Shown here: in pieces, positions 48,075-59,570 of the stretch
Layout: the number at the start of each line of letters is the position of its first letter
Position numbering within the stretch: position 1 is the first letter of the stretch
Assembly (NCBI RefSeq): GCF_021155775.2
Contig: NC_060236.1
Span: 17,162,519 to 17,226,518 of the forward strand
Reading direction: 5' to 3'
Origin: Neodiprion pinetum
Lineage: Eukaryota > Arthropoda > Insecta > Hymenoptera > Diprionidae
DNA length: 64,000 nt
Position numbers and translations under genes: made by a program
Notes under the pieces: generated by a model
Seen by the model: the letters and a program-made list of their open reading frames with translations, nothing else
What the model was told of the DNA's origin: nothing
Databases searched by the model: none

Positions 48075-48158
48075 GGCGATCTACGTGTCGACCCAAGTCC
48101 ACCTCCATTCGGTGGTGAGCCATGTAACCAGAGACCTACGAGCGCCGAATCTCTGGAG
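48075..48158 (+). CDS. Weak candidate 84-nt exon, or structured RNA segment
   Basis: CACGTAG followed by 28 open codons, GDLRVDPSPPPFGGEPCNQR then PTSAESLE, ending CTGGAG|GTAAGG, a strong donor, phase 0 to 0. The acceptor pyrimidine tract is poor. The same bases can form hairpins (CCACC...GGTGG and CCAGAGA...TCTCTGG), and CGCCGCATAGCGGCG follows at about 48250, so a structured noncoding RNA is an alternative. Confidence 0.2.
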
Positions 48159-48264
48159 GTAAGGTAATCCGGCACGTGCTACGAATTTGATCCGAGCATG
48201 CTGAAAAAATGTACATTCTAGAATGCATCCATCGTTTTATACCGCTCGACGCCGCATAGCGGCG

Positions 48265-49265
48265 TGGTTTGAGTCGAACGTACAGTCAGTTAGAAAATGT
48301 GTTGAAACAAAAACGTAGAAGAGACCTTCGAGAATTCCAGCTGACAATGAAGATTGTCAAGTATAATCTCATTGGAAAAATGCTAATAATGTTCCGAAAG
48401 AGATTTCGGAAACCTGAAAACCTGAACACCTGAAAACAAATCATTTTACTAGTTTTTTCTCCGAAAAATACACAGTGTAGTTTGTCCGATACGGCAGAAT
48501 TGCACAATGATTTATCTTTGTCAACGTTTTACTGTATGAAATATTTACACGATAGTAAAGGAAATGAGGGGGAAATGAAAGTTTTGTAAGAACTCCTGTC
48601 ATGTACGAATATTTTATCATTTTTTGAACCGGAAACGTAACTGGAAATTGGTAACGTGAATAAAAATGGCCTGTATGATTTTTTTTTTCTCACAATCCAA
48701 CGTTTTTCATTCAAAGAACGTCGAAAAATTCTTATAAAGTTATATTTTAGTGAGATAAGATTCTTCAACTTATATTCCATTCAATTCTGACAAAAATGCT
48801 CTCACATTACATCATATTCACTACAGTATGACACAAACTTGTTAAGTTCCTCCTGAATTTGGTTAACGTCAGTTATGCTTCACTATTGACGTAAATTTTT
48901 GTCGACAAGCACCATGTTTGACCTCGACAAAATTTTCTTCAAGGTTTCTGTGTAAAGTTTCTGTTACACGGATGGGCGAAAAATCGATAGGGTTTGAGTT
49001 ACGAACTAGAGTTGCCATAATAACTGATTAAGTCAGTGGTATACCGTTCAATAGCTTCCAATATAATGTGGACCTTTGTTCCTGCAGTTTCACATTACAC
49101 TTGATCAGACATGAAAGTAGTTTTGTTAGTCGCTGAGTTGTTAATCGAATATGAATCGATTAATCATGGGATTATGATACCGTCAGCCAAAGTCCCACAA
49201 GTCGTTACGATTCTAAAACTTCGAAAACCTGAAGCTAATGGCATGATTGTACGTACATATTGACG
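48265..49265. other. AT-rich noncoding stretch
   Basis: No supported feature. Short minus-strand frames (48286-48780) are unremarkable. Confidence 0.4.
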
Positions 49266-49589
49266 ATGTACACGGAAAGTGATACATATTCAAACGGGCG
49301 AGTTTCCTTTGAAAAGCCAGCCGAGAGCCGGCGGCTATTTGGTCAATTATTCACGCCTCGTCGTGTGGCAAGGTCTCTTTGGAAGGAAACAGTAACTCAA
49401 TCAGTCACGAAGAAAAGTAGAAAACCCCCGAAGAAAGAGCGCAGAGGCGAGAAGCGTGCAGGTAAAGAATTCGGGACAAAACATGGACGACTGTTTCTGA
49501 ATTTTTTAACGCCTCCGTCATTTCGTATCGAAGAGATCAATGCTCTCGGGGAAAAAAGTCGCGTAGCAAAATGGACGAAGCGCGAGTAG
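49266..49589 (+). CDS. Candidate small basic protein, 107 residues
   Basis: ATG at 49266 opens a frame to TAG at 49587. It starts MYTESDTYSNGRVSFEKPAE and carries a strongly basic centre (KKSRKPPKKERRGEKRAGKE), then a hydrophobic patch (RLFLNFLTPPSF). Codon choice is balanced and less AT-biased than the flanks. A possible internal donor GCAG|GTAAAG lies at 49467. No domain, signal peptide or membrane segment is recognised. It may be an unspliced exon or a chance frame. Confidence 0.28.
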   Translation: MYTESDTYSNGRVSFEKPAESRRLFGQLFTPRRVARSLWKETVTQSVTKKSRKPPKKERRGEKRAGKEFGTKHGRLFLNFLTPPSFRIEEINALGEKSRVAKWTKRE

Positions 49590-51662
49590 AGTGGAGATGG
49601 GTGAATCGAAATTGTACGATTTATTTTTGCATCATTGTTTTTTAGTTTTTTTTTTACATAAAATTCTGGGTAATCGATGTCGCGAGGAAATCTGGAAGCG
49701 CTACCGAAGAATTTTCAAACGGCAACCCTGAGAGGGAAAACGACGAGGGTGTGGAAAAAAATATGCATGGATGTAATATATTTTTGATAAAATGAGTAAT
49801 CATCGTGCCAATATACTTCCTGCCTTCAGGTACCAGCTGTTTATGGCACCTTTGAAACTTTGCGCGATATCACGCGTCCCCGTAGCTGTACTTCGTTAAG
49901 TATCTGTCAAGCAATTTGCATATAAAAATGCTTATTTTCATGTTATTTGGCGGAGCGGTGGCTCCGGATATCGAACTGCTAGCGAGCGCCCGGTTTTTTT
50001 CCCCAACATTTTGCCTCGCTCCTTCTCTTATCTCGTCTAATTTTAGGTGACGCCCAACTTCGGCACTTCAGAGGGAATAAGAGCGAGCCAAGAATCACCG
50101 AAACGCGAATTCCTGTTCTGAACTTGACGTGGGGATGATCGACAATTACACACCGAGAAAAAAAAAAAAGAAAATACGACGGAGCTTAGCAGGCTGTTTA
50201 ACCGACTGCGCATGCGCAGAATAATCGAATTCTATTGGTCGGCGAGGCAGGGCAGCCAACTTACTCAAAGCTGGACACAAGCTGTAAAATTCTCATGTAC
50301 AATAAAATGACGAATTGAAATTGTTTTTCTGTAGCAAGTGGTAGCAGTAGTCATCAGTCGATTGATAATAAAAGTTTTCCAACCCATTCCAAAATGACTT
50401 CGTCAATTATTCGAGATTTACTTGATCGGAAAAAAATTCTCAACGTACAAGACTCAGTTGAAAATACCAAATTCATTGAAGGAATTGTTTTGAAATTGCA
50501 AACAAATCGTTTGATCAGAAGATACATTTAAATACCAAAAATCGATTTTAATTTGATGGATTCAGTGAAATATTAAATTTTAGAGCAGCCTCTGGTGGAT
50601 TCAACTAAATAGCTTCACATACTTTACCAAATCGTGGAAGTTACTAATCGGTTACCATAATAAAATAATACATCACCTATCGAATGTGACGCGACGAATA
50701 TTCTTTTTTCCAGCAATAACCGGGCAGTCATTGTGCGATCTTTTCGAAATGATTCTACCATATAGATTTGATTCCTTAAACTTGTTCGTGATAAGAACCA
50801 GCTGAAATATTTCTGTTTCGTGTACGGAAAAATTAGAGTAAATTTTTTGTTGCACCGAAACAGTATTTGGTTGGTTGCATTCCTAACACGAAAGTTTCTA
50901 CCTTTTAAAACAAATTGATACTACCTTAAAATGAAAATTTATTGTTGATCATGTATAGGACAGTTAATTGAAAACGTAAAAAAAAAAAAAAAATTCAAAT
51001 CAAAATATTAACTTGTTTTGGTGCATGATCCCAAGGTGTCAGTACACGTGTTATACCGCATCAAGGCGCCAGCTACAGATAAACCCTAAAACTTGTACAG
51101 GGTGAGACGGTTTTGGTCGTCGAAACAAAAGATCAGAGTGGTCGATCATTAAAGAAATCGTAATCGGCCAAAAGCCAAGGGTATTCCACGAATCGCTCGC
51201 AGAATAAGAAGAACGTGGATTCCTGAAGGCTACGGAGTGCATCTTAACTGACAGGCACAGCTCCAGTTGCGCATCGTGCAGGTAAATTACGAGCGGCTTC
51301 GAGCTCCCCGAGGGAAATCGCTATATAATAGCAGGGGACCAGCGAAGGGGCGAGGCCCAAGATCCTCGGCTTTCGCGGTTTTGCATAACCAGTTATTCGG
51401 GCGGGGTGAAATTACTTAAAAACTTGCAGTTTGTTAAAACATATAAATTGACGGGGCGCGAGTTGAGTTTGACCCAGTTTACGGGGATGAAATTTATCAA
51501 ACTTTCGCCAAAGTTCGTCCACGCTGCCCGCTCGCACTTCCGCGTCAACAAATGACCGCCATACCTCTAATGATATAGTTCGCAGGCTTTAAATTACTGG
51601 CGCACATTCGCGCGTTTACCATTGAAAGGCGAATGACGGAGAAGACTCGGAGAAAAAAGACG
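49590..51662. other. Noncoding stretch
   Basis: No supported gene. 51230-51560 is CpG-richer. Poly(A) runs lie near 50158 and 50978. Confidence 0.4.
50207..50218. promoter_or_regulatory. Perfect NRF-1/EWG-type palindrome
   Basis: TGCGCATGCGCA is an exact 12-bp palindrome matching the NRF-1 consensus. There is no adjacent gene start, so regulatory use is unproven. Confidence 0.25.
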
Positions 51663-52091
51663 CAGTGAGAAAAATTTCATCTGTGACAGTTATCAGAAAA
51701 ATTCAGTAAAACGGGTATCGTTGAAAAAAACTGTTTAAATATTGTTGGGATTACGACAAACGAGGTACGCGTTACCATTTTGCGCTATTGGCGATCTTTT
51801 TTTGGTAATTGCAACGCAAAATCAGTTTCTTTGGTTTACTCTACTTTTTTAGCTAAACAAGGCTTCAACATCAATTTATTGCTGCACAAGCGTTAAATTT
51901 TCGCAACAGTTACAAGAAAGTATAGCAACAGTGATCGTAATGAGAAAGAATAGTAACGGATACTAGACTTTCCGGTAACAGCTAAAAAACTAATTTTCAT
52001 TTTGTACCTAGAGCTGTATTTTTCGATTGCGGTAAAAAATGAAAATAGTTGAGGACTGAGCGGTAACCGAAATTAAAAATTTCTCTCATTG
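51663..52091 (-). mobile_element. CACTG MITE family, copy E (429 bp)
   Basis: Reverse orientation: begins CAGTGAGAAAAATTTCATCTG and ends TTCTCTCATTG. The flanking dinucleotides (CG and TC) do not match, the only clear copy without a readable duplication. The body closely matches copy D. Confidence 0.85.
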
Positions 52092-54814
52092 TCAGTATAG
52101 AATAAAAATCGAATAATTGGAAGTAAAGAAGTAGGGCGAACCGATTGGTTCAAAACTTACCGTTATTCCGGTAATTCGAAATTTTTTACGGAAATATTTT
52201 AATTCTCGCAAAACACTCGGAGATGACTGGGCTAGTTTTTATCAGGATATGATCAGTTTTGAGTGGATTGAAACCAAACCGATGAACCAAAATTACGCAC
52301 AAATTTAATAATTCGTTTTCGAGTTACTGTAGGGATTTTTTCCCCACATTTTTGGTAACAAATCAGAACCGGTTTATCCAATTTCACTCAGAATCTAATC
52401 AGTTCTAATTTGCGAAGAACAGCGTCAATTAAGACCAATATCGTAAAAATTCGTAAATTCGTTCTTGACATAAAGTTTCGGACAAAAATGTATGCGAAGT
52501 TTCGATGGATCAAACTTGATCGAAAAGAGTTCCAACAACGATCGAATCGATCATTGCAATATTTAGCAACAACTTCAATGTTACCATACCTAACTGGTCA
52601 GTTTTTTAACATCTCAATAACAGAATTTCGAACAAAACGATTTGAATAAAATTTGGACGAAACAATTAAATGTTCGATACGGTGCAATTTGTTTAAACAT
52701 TTGTTAGTCCTCGGTTAAAGAACGGTAGCAACCTAAACTTTAACAAAAATCAATTCGAAGCATTTGCCTAGTATTCGGTTCAATACCTTTCGTTTTCAAC
52801 CAATGACAATTCACTATCATTCAATTTCGATATAATTCATTCCAAAAACGTTTTACATGTCTTTTGGGTAATGATGACAATTTCCTATATTTTCCAAGTA
52901 CAGAGAAGCGGTGGATTGAAAAAAACTGGCTCGATGAATTTAAGACGCTCGTGCATCGATGGCCAGAGAAAGAGGACATTTCTCCGAATCGTCGGGCACG
53001 CGGAGAATCCGTTCACAATGTGACATTGAACGACAGTGGAGATTTGAAAGTGAAACGAAGGATTGCCGTTGGACGCGGCATGACTCCAAGGATCTCAAGA
53101 GCCGGGCCGAGATGACCCGTCACTTATTGTTACCCATTGAACACTGACTGCCGTCAACCGTTACTAACTCTTAGCGCCGTTACACTTTGATGTGAGTGAC
53201 AAATTGGGGCTCTTTGAACCTCCGTGCGATGCCTCGAGCATCCCGCACGACTTTCGATCACGACACTCGTGGTTCTTGAAAGCGGACCCACGATACAGGA
53301 TTTCATCGCTCACGCACAAAATATTACCGAAATTTAATTAAATTTTTCCAAATGCAACAAAATTTTGCATCCCTGGTTAATTAAAACTAACGTCTGCGTT
53401 ACTCTTATTTATTATTTAACATGAATTTATTCGCTTTTTTATCACAACGATACTTCTCATCAATTATATCTGATAATACATCGCAATAAAGTGTCTATTG
53501 TTTCGGAGGACGAATTGATGCAATTTTATTTGAATATCTTGAATGCATTTTCTATTGGGATTGAACGAAGGAATTTGAAAAATATGTTTTTTACAATAAG
53601 TCACTTTTTCTTTCGAGCGTGATATTTGTTTTATCTAACTCACGAAGTTCTCGTCATGTAAGATCTTTTTTCCTGCGTACAATATATATTTCTTACCGAA
53701 GTTTGTGCAATTCGTCGAATTAATTTACGCAAATTTCGTACACTGAATGTTTTTTTTTTTTTTTTAACTAGATGTGAAGAAATTATAGAAAAATCATAGA
53801 TACATTTTTTTTCACGGGAAATTATGGGTACTTGAGCATGTTTTCTAATTCAATATTTATTAAATTCAGTTATTCTTTATTTTCATGTAATTAAAAGTCT
53901 CAATCATTAATAATCCGTATGTTCTCAATTCAATGTTTCCCATTAACAAGATTTTTTTTAAAATTGCTTGAATGGTAGATATAAATAATTAATTATTATA
54001 ATAATTTCAAACACAATTGCACAATTTTTCTAGTTTTTATTTTTTCGACGAAATTAACAGAAAGCGAATTTTTTTTACACAAACAACCGCGCGGAGAAAA
54101 ATGTTGTTTCATTCGAAATTTTCTTTTGTACAAGAATTCAGAAGCATGCATTTAATCTACGAGGCACGCAATGTATTTTTTTGTATTTCTTCAGCCTAAA
54201 GCGAATTTATTATTTAAAAAAAAAAAAATTCAGAGAAAGAAAAAATACATCACCAAAAACGGCGGCGAGGTTTTCTCTTCGTATACGAGCCCGCAGACTT
54301 TGAAATATGAGAATTTGCGGTAAAAGTGAGGCAGGTCGAGTGATTGAAAAAATTATAGTATTTGTACGGAAAACAAGCCGCATATATTCATCAATTCACA
54401 TTATATACGAATGAGAAGCTGCACTCTTCTCATTTTTTTTTTGCCCCTTCTTTTCTGCTTCGTCTTATTTGCTGTGGGAAAGTTCGGAGACCTGGTCCAG
54501 ATGACGCACGATAACTGCAGCCTCGCGTGAACAACTGTTTCTTGAAACCTTACTTTGGGATCGGGAAAAACTCCTGTCACGTCTCACGAAGCCTTGCGAA
54601 CATGTATTTCATCGTAAAACCAGGTTGCCAAATCTTTTCAACAACCCATCTGCAGGTTATCTTTACCTGCACTTATTTTGATGTCAGTAATCCATTTGTC
54701 GAGTGCCGTTAATTTTTTAGGTATTTTTCGTATGTCCGGTGTGAAAATATCCCGAGATACTTACTTCTTTAATAGTATTGGTTTGATTTAGAATTTACGA
54801 AATTATTTCAATCA
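52092..54814. other. AT-rich noncoding stretch
   Basis: 52130-52470 resembles 20180-20640 in places. The frames at 52864-53147 are unrecognised. A poly(T) run of about 14 lies near 53750. Nothing else supported. Confidence 0.35.
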
Positions 54815-55231
54815 AACTGAGAGAAATTTTTAGTTCCGGTTAGTCCTTAACTATTTTCATTTTTTACCACAATCGAAAAATTTAGTTCTAGGTGCAAAAT
54901 GAAAATTAATTTTCTAGCTGTTACCGGAAAGTCTAGTATCCGTTACTATTCTTTCGCATTACGATCACTGTTACTATATTTTCTTGTAACTGTTGCGAAA
55001 ATTTAACGCTTGTGCAACAATAAATTAACGTTAAAGCCTCGTTTAACTAAAAAAGTAGAGTAAACCTCACAAACTGATTTGCAATTACCAAAAAAGGATC
55101 GACAATAACACAAAATAGTTACGCATACCTTGGTCTTCGTAATTCCAACGATATTCAAACAGTTTTTTTTTAACGATGTCTTTTTTACTGAATTTTTCTC
55201 TTTACTATAATAAATAAAATTCTTCTCAGTG
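54815..55231 (+). mobile_element. CACTG MITE family, copy F (417 bp)
   Basis: Begins AACTGAGAGAAATTTTTAG and ends AAATTCTTCTCAGTG. CA flanks both sides. Small internal deletions near the left end (after TTCCGGTTA) account for the shorter length. The minus frame 55003-55464 runs out of this element and is rejected. Confidence 0.87.
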
Positions 55232-55699
55232 CACGATTTAAAAAATTCTTCTTGTAAGACATAATTATTTGACTCAAACAGTCCAAAAATTAATTTCACT
55301 ACAGTACTCACAAAAAAAAAAAAAAAAAAAACAAGGAAATTTCGTAGAATAATTACAATTTCGTTGACTATGTACGTTTTCGAAAATGAGAATTGTAAGT
55401 GGCTCGAAAAATAGTGTGCATTGAAGTTTGACGGTGAATATCTTCTGAACAGTGACGTATACAAAAAAAAATTGTTGGAGACCTTTTTTGTACAGAATTC
55501 AATTTCCTACGAAAATATGATATACGAATTTTTTTTATAAATAGTAGATACCGAGATATGTATTTTTCTTCCTCGCCATAAGAAAAAAATAGAAAACTGC
55601 GAAGCGGAGGACCTCCCTATTAAAATTAAGAGCTCATACTTGGAGAGAATGTTTTTGAGGTCTCTACCAACCAAGTTTTCGGAGTACAAAGTGAAAAAA

Positions 55700-55731
55700 A
55701 AAATAGTCGATTTTCTTGGCCCACCCCACTG
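55700..55731. mobile_element. Solo terminal repeat of a TA-flanked element
   Basis: The reverse complement reads CAGTGGGGTGGGCCAAGAAA, followed outward by TA at 55732-55733. This resembles a Tc1/mariner-type end. No partner end is visible upstream, so the element is probably truncated; its body may extend back toward 55240. Confidence 0.4.
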
Positions 55732-56264
55732 TACATATCATACATCCTATATGTGAAGCTACGTGTAATAGGACTGGAAAAAATTTTCGAGATTTCAAGA
55801 AATGTACAATCAAGACAACAAACTCTGACCTATTCGAATCCTACAATCTGATGTCTCTCGTGATGCCAATTTATGGAGAAATATTCAACTGATTTTCTCA
55901 GCTTCTAGTTCGCGATATTGAGCTCAAAATTTTCATGATATATAATTACCAGCCTAGACAGCATAAATTTGAAAGTCATTGAAAAGATGTCTTACAACCC
56001 TTTTTCACCTGGAAACGATACCTCTATGACCAAAAGATGTCTTTCACGGCTCTTAGACGTCAAGAAATGGGTCGTGAGACGTCATTCGAACGTCACTTTA
56101 AAGACTTCTAGTCTCAGGAGGTTAATAATTGCCATGCCATTTTTAGAATCCAGTACCTTAGAAAACTTGTTGTAAAGATCGTCTTGTAAATCCGCAGCGG
56201 ATAAAATTTGACTTGGTTTAGTTACTAGAATATTCTAATAAAAAGCCAACAATTCAATTTCTCA

Positions 56265-56628
56265 TGGAACTATAAGAAAATGTATTTTAAGTAACTATTT
56301 GAATTGATACTATAAAGTCGGCAATACTGCGTTTTCCGGTTATTGCAATGCGAGATCTGTTGATTTCGTTTAATATATTTTTTTGGTTTCATAGGTGCCA
56401 ACATTGATTCATTTTCCCATCAACATCAAATTATCGCAACAGTTACAAGGAAATACAGTCCACGTGACCATAATTAAAAGGTAAGTAAAAAAGTATCACA
56501 GTCTGGATCTTCTATTTACAGTTAAAAAACTGATTCTCATTTTCAGCCACAACTATAGTTTTCTGCTATGCTGAAAAATGAAATTAATTAAGAACTGCTT
56601 AGTCACTGAAACTTTCGGTGTGAAATGT
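56265..56628 (-). mobile_element. CACTG MITE family, decayed copy H
   Basis: Reverse orientation, recognisable by GGTTATTGCAATGCGAGATCTG, ATCGCAACAGTTACAAGGAAATA, ACAGTTAAAAAACTGATTCTCATTTT and TTAAGAACTGCTTAGTCACTGAAACT. The ends are eroded, so the boundaries are approximate. More diverged than copies A-F. Confidence 0.65.
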
Positions 56629-59435
56629 TTTCGGCTTAGGGGGCACATCTGCCTGGGATATTCGAAAAATTGATTTTTTTTTAATGCATTTTCTGAAAGT
56701 TTTATATCCCAAGTTTAATTCAAATCGCCCATTGATATCTACAAAATTGACATTGTTATGACATTTTCTCTGAAACGTGTTCGACCGCTCGAAGGGTTTG
56801 AAATTGCTAGAAGAATCACTCGTAGACAGTGAAAGTCGACCTCTCATGAAACTGCCATTGCTGCAGAGGGCCACCGAATTGATGACTAAAAGCAAAGTTA
56901 AAAATCTTCATTTTACTTTTGAGCTCCACAACAATAGCAGAATCAGACTCGAAATTTCAAACGCATTTTTCACAAAACACTGTTTTCAAAACCGGTGAAC
57001 ACAATATTTCGAGAACGGCTCAATAGCTCTTTTCCAAATTTGTACAAAATAGGCGGAGACTCGCTTAGAGGTCATTGACGACCTTTATTTTTAAAAATCA
57101 ATTTTCATTTGTTCGAAATTTTGCAAAAACAACGAAATTTGTGACAAACTTTTCGTACTTAAGTATCAATTGGTCACCATTTGAAAAAAAAAAATTTATT
57201 TTTAAAAACCGGCGATCGTCAACGACTCGTGAAATCTATTGAGTTGAATAACTCGTTTCGTTTTTCTTTTTTTTTTTTTTTTGTTACAGATGAATCGTTT
57301 TGACGAGAGAATGACCACCGTCTTTTTACGGCGGCCGTCTTCTTCTTGATTTAAAAAATTTTTGGATCTTTTTTTACACTCTGAGAATATATTTACATGT
57401 AAGAGAAAAAAATACAACATTTTAGCTGTAATAAGACTCCTTTTTCGAACGCCCATATAGATGTGGCCCCTTGACTCGCTGAGGCGAAGGTGGAGAGACA
57501 AATACGCGAAGGTGTCAGCCTAGGATATTAATCTAGTAGAGACAAGTTACCCGTGTAGAGTTTGCCAGGACTGACAACGATGCCGGTGACAGCGCCAGGT
57601 CTGGTATCTAGGATTGGGTGAACAGCACTGGCCCAGCTATTCAACATAATCCCACATGTTCACCCAGCATTGGCAATGGTCACCTTCACTCAGTACCGTT
57701 TTAGCAAAAAGCATGCCGATATTGGGGGTCCGGTATTAGTACTGCAATGGTTCAGGTTTTGGCAAACTCGTGTCAAGTATTCGGTATTGGTTCCGGATTG
57801 GATCATACGTCATAAATGCAGGTTCGGTATCATTTACCAGAGCTGGTACGTTCATACCATTCGGGGAACAAGCATTGATGGTTCGTTGTTGCCACAGAGA
57901 CTGGGCGAATAATAGTTGTCTTGGAATGAGCGTTCAACCAAAATTAGTCCAGTTTTGGAACCCTGCATGGGTTTATATCTGCGTGTGCATGGAGCCCTCG
58001 ATACTAGGAGGAAGATGATCGGTAGGATGAGGAGCGGACGGAAGATAATTTGCTGAGGGTGATCCGGGGACGAAGATGTAGGAGGCAGGTGTACGACGGA
58101 AGGCGGGGAGAGCGATTGGAGGAGGATGTCGGCGGAAGATGTGTTTCGATCTGCATTGTAATCAAGTGATATAATACGAGAGTCCCTCGAACCGTGGGAA
58201 CCCGAGAAGAACTGGGCCAGCTGCCGCGCGCCGCGCGACGGGGCCGATATATCTTACATTTACGTTTTACATTTTACACTTTGATGGCGTGTTGTCCTCC
58301 CTCGTTTATTCTCCTCTCGTCCTTCCGTACTCAAATACTGTGTTTACCGCCAGCGGTGGTTAACAACTCTTGCCCTCCGTATTATATCGGAGAAATGCGG
58401 TCAAGTTAACGTTGTCATTACATCCCATCTCCAGGGACTTTACATGTATATATTTATGTATACGGTCCGCAAGTGCAAAATAAATTTTATACCTTCTTCG
58501 CTGCTGAGATATCCAACCATCCTTTCCTTTGTCACACTGCGCGCATGCGTTTATAATCGTGAGGCATAAAGACACGCGTGCCTATAGGCGCTTTGTCACT
58601 AGAAAATTTTACTCCGGGTCATATCAATTTTTTCAACTCAAAACTCTCTATTTCTCATTCTATTCGTTGAATTATGATAGCGTTGTTGAAAGCTTTGCCT
58701 CAGAAATCCATACGAACTACCGAATTGTTCTTGTACTAAGAGATGATCTTCAATTGTTATTTGTTGGTAACCTTGCTTGGTCTCCGGTAATGAATTCATG
58801 AATCATGGTGAGTATTACACTCTTCCGGATTGTTTTATGTGATGATTTTAAATTTTGTTACCTCCTCTCCTGATCGTATCACTAAAAGAAGAATATGGTA
58901 ATTATGCTCAGTCTTTATTGGAGATGAAAATAAACGTATGAAAATGTCATCGTGATCATAAATGTTGTACGAAGTACCGTACTTTGGGTGGGTCAAACCG
59001 TCAATTGGTTCAGGCTTCACACGACCTTTCAATCGTCTCAACATTTCTCCGATTGTCACTACATGAATTCGAACATGTTGAGAGTTTATATTATAAAATT
59101 ACCAAGTTCAATCAAACCAATATTGAGGTATTAAAGGTTCCTTACACGACTTATAATGGGCAATTATACCACCTACAGTCGTTTGTCTAAAAATATTCCA
59201 GGAAATGGCAATCTGATGAAACAAAGAAGTGCTTCCACAAATTATTGACAGTGGGTAACTAAAATTTCTGCAGTATCCCAATGTAGAATCACAATGATAT
59301 GAATCAAGTGTCAAGATAACTGGTAATGAGAATTCTTGTAACAAGAACCAAACACTGTGTAACAAATGAGGGATCCGGCGATATCAAGGGTATGACCACT
59401 TCTGAATTTAAGAGTAGACGTTAAAAAAATTTTGT
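56629..59435. other. Noncoding stretch
   Basis: 56640-57260 is AT-rich. 57580-57960 has degenerate GGT-rich phrasing (GGTATTGGTTCCGG) and a GGGTGAACA...TGTTCACCC inverted pair. 58020-58150 is purine-rich (GGAGGATG, GGAAGATG). The 58529-58801 frame is coding-like in its second half but lacks an ATG and an acceptor. Confidence 0.35.
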
Positions 59436-59570
59436 AAAGTCATTTGAAGTCACGAAGGCATTTGAAATTACGTTAAGTCACTCGAGGTCACTTAAAGTCA
59501 CACGAAGTGAATTGAAACGGTCGAAAGGAGTTATGTGAACTCGCTTGTAGTTACATGAGGTCAGTTGAAG
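59436..59570 (+). repeat. Degenerate minisatellite, unit about 10 bp (AAGTCACTTG)
   Basis: About a dozen units such as AAGTCATTTG, AAGTCACGAAGG, AAGTCACTCG, AGGTCACTTA, AAGTCACACG and AAGTGAATTG. A looser GAACTTC-type periodicity at 60820-60970 may be related in inverted orientation. Confidence 0.55.

Noticed and set aside
55003..55464. 153-codon minus-strand ORF
   Set aside because: It begins in AT-rich DNA, passes a poly(A)/poly(T) run and ends inside MITE copy F.
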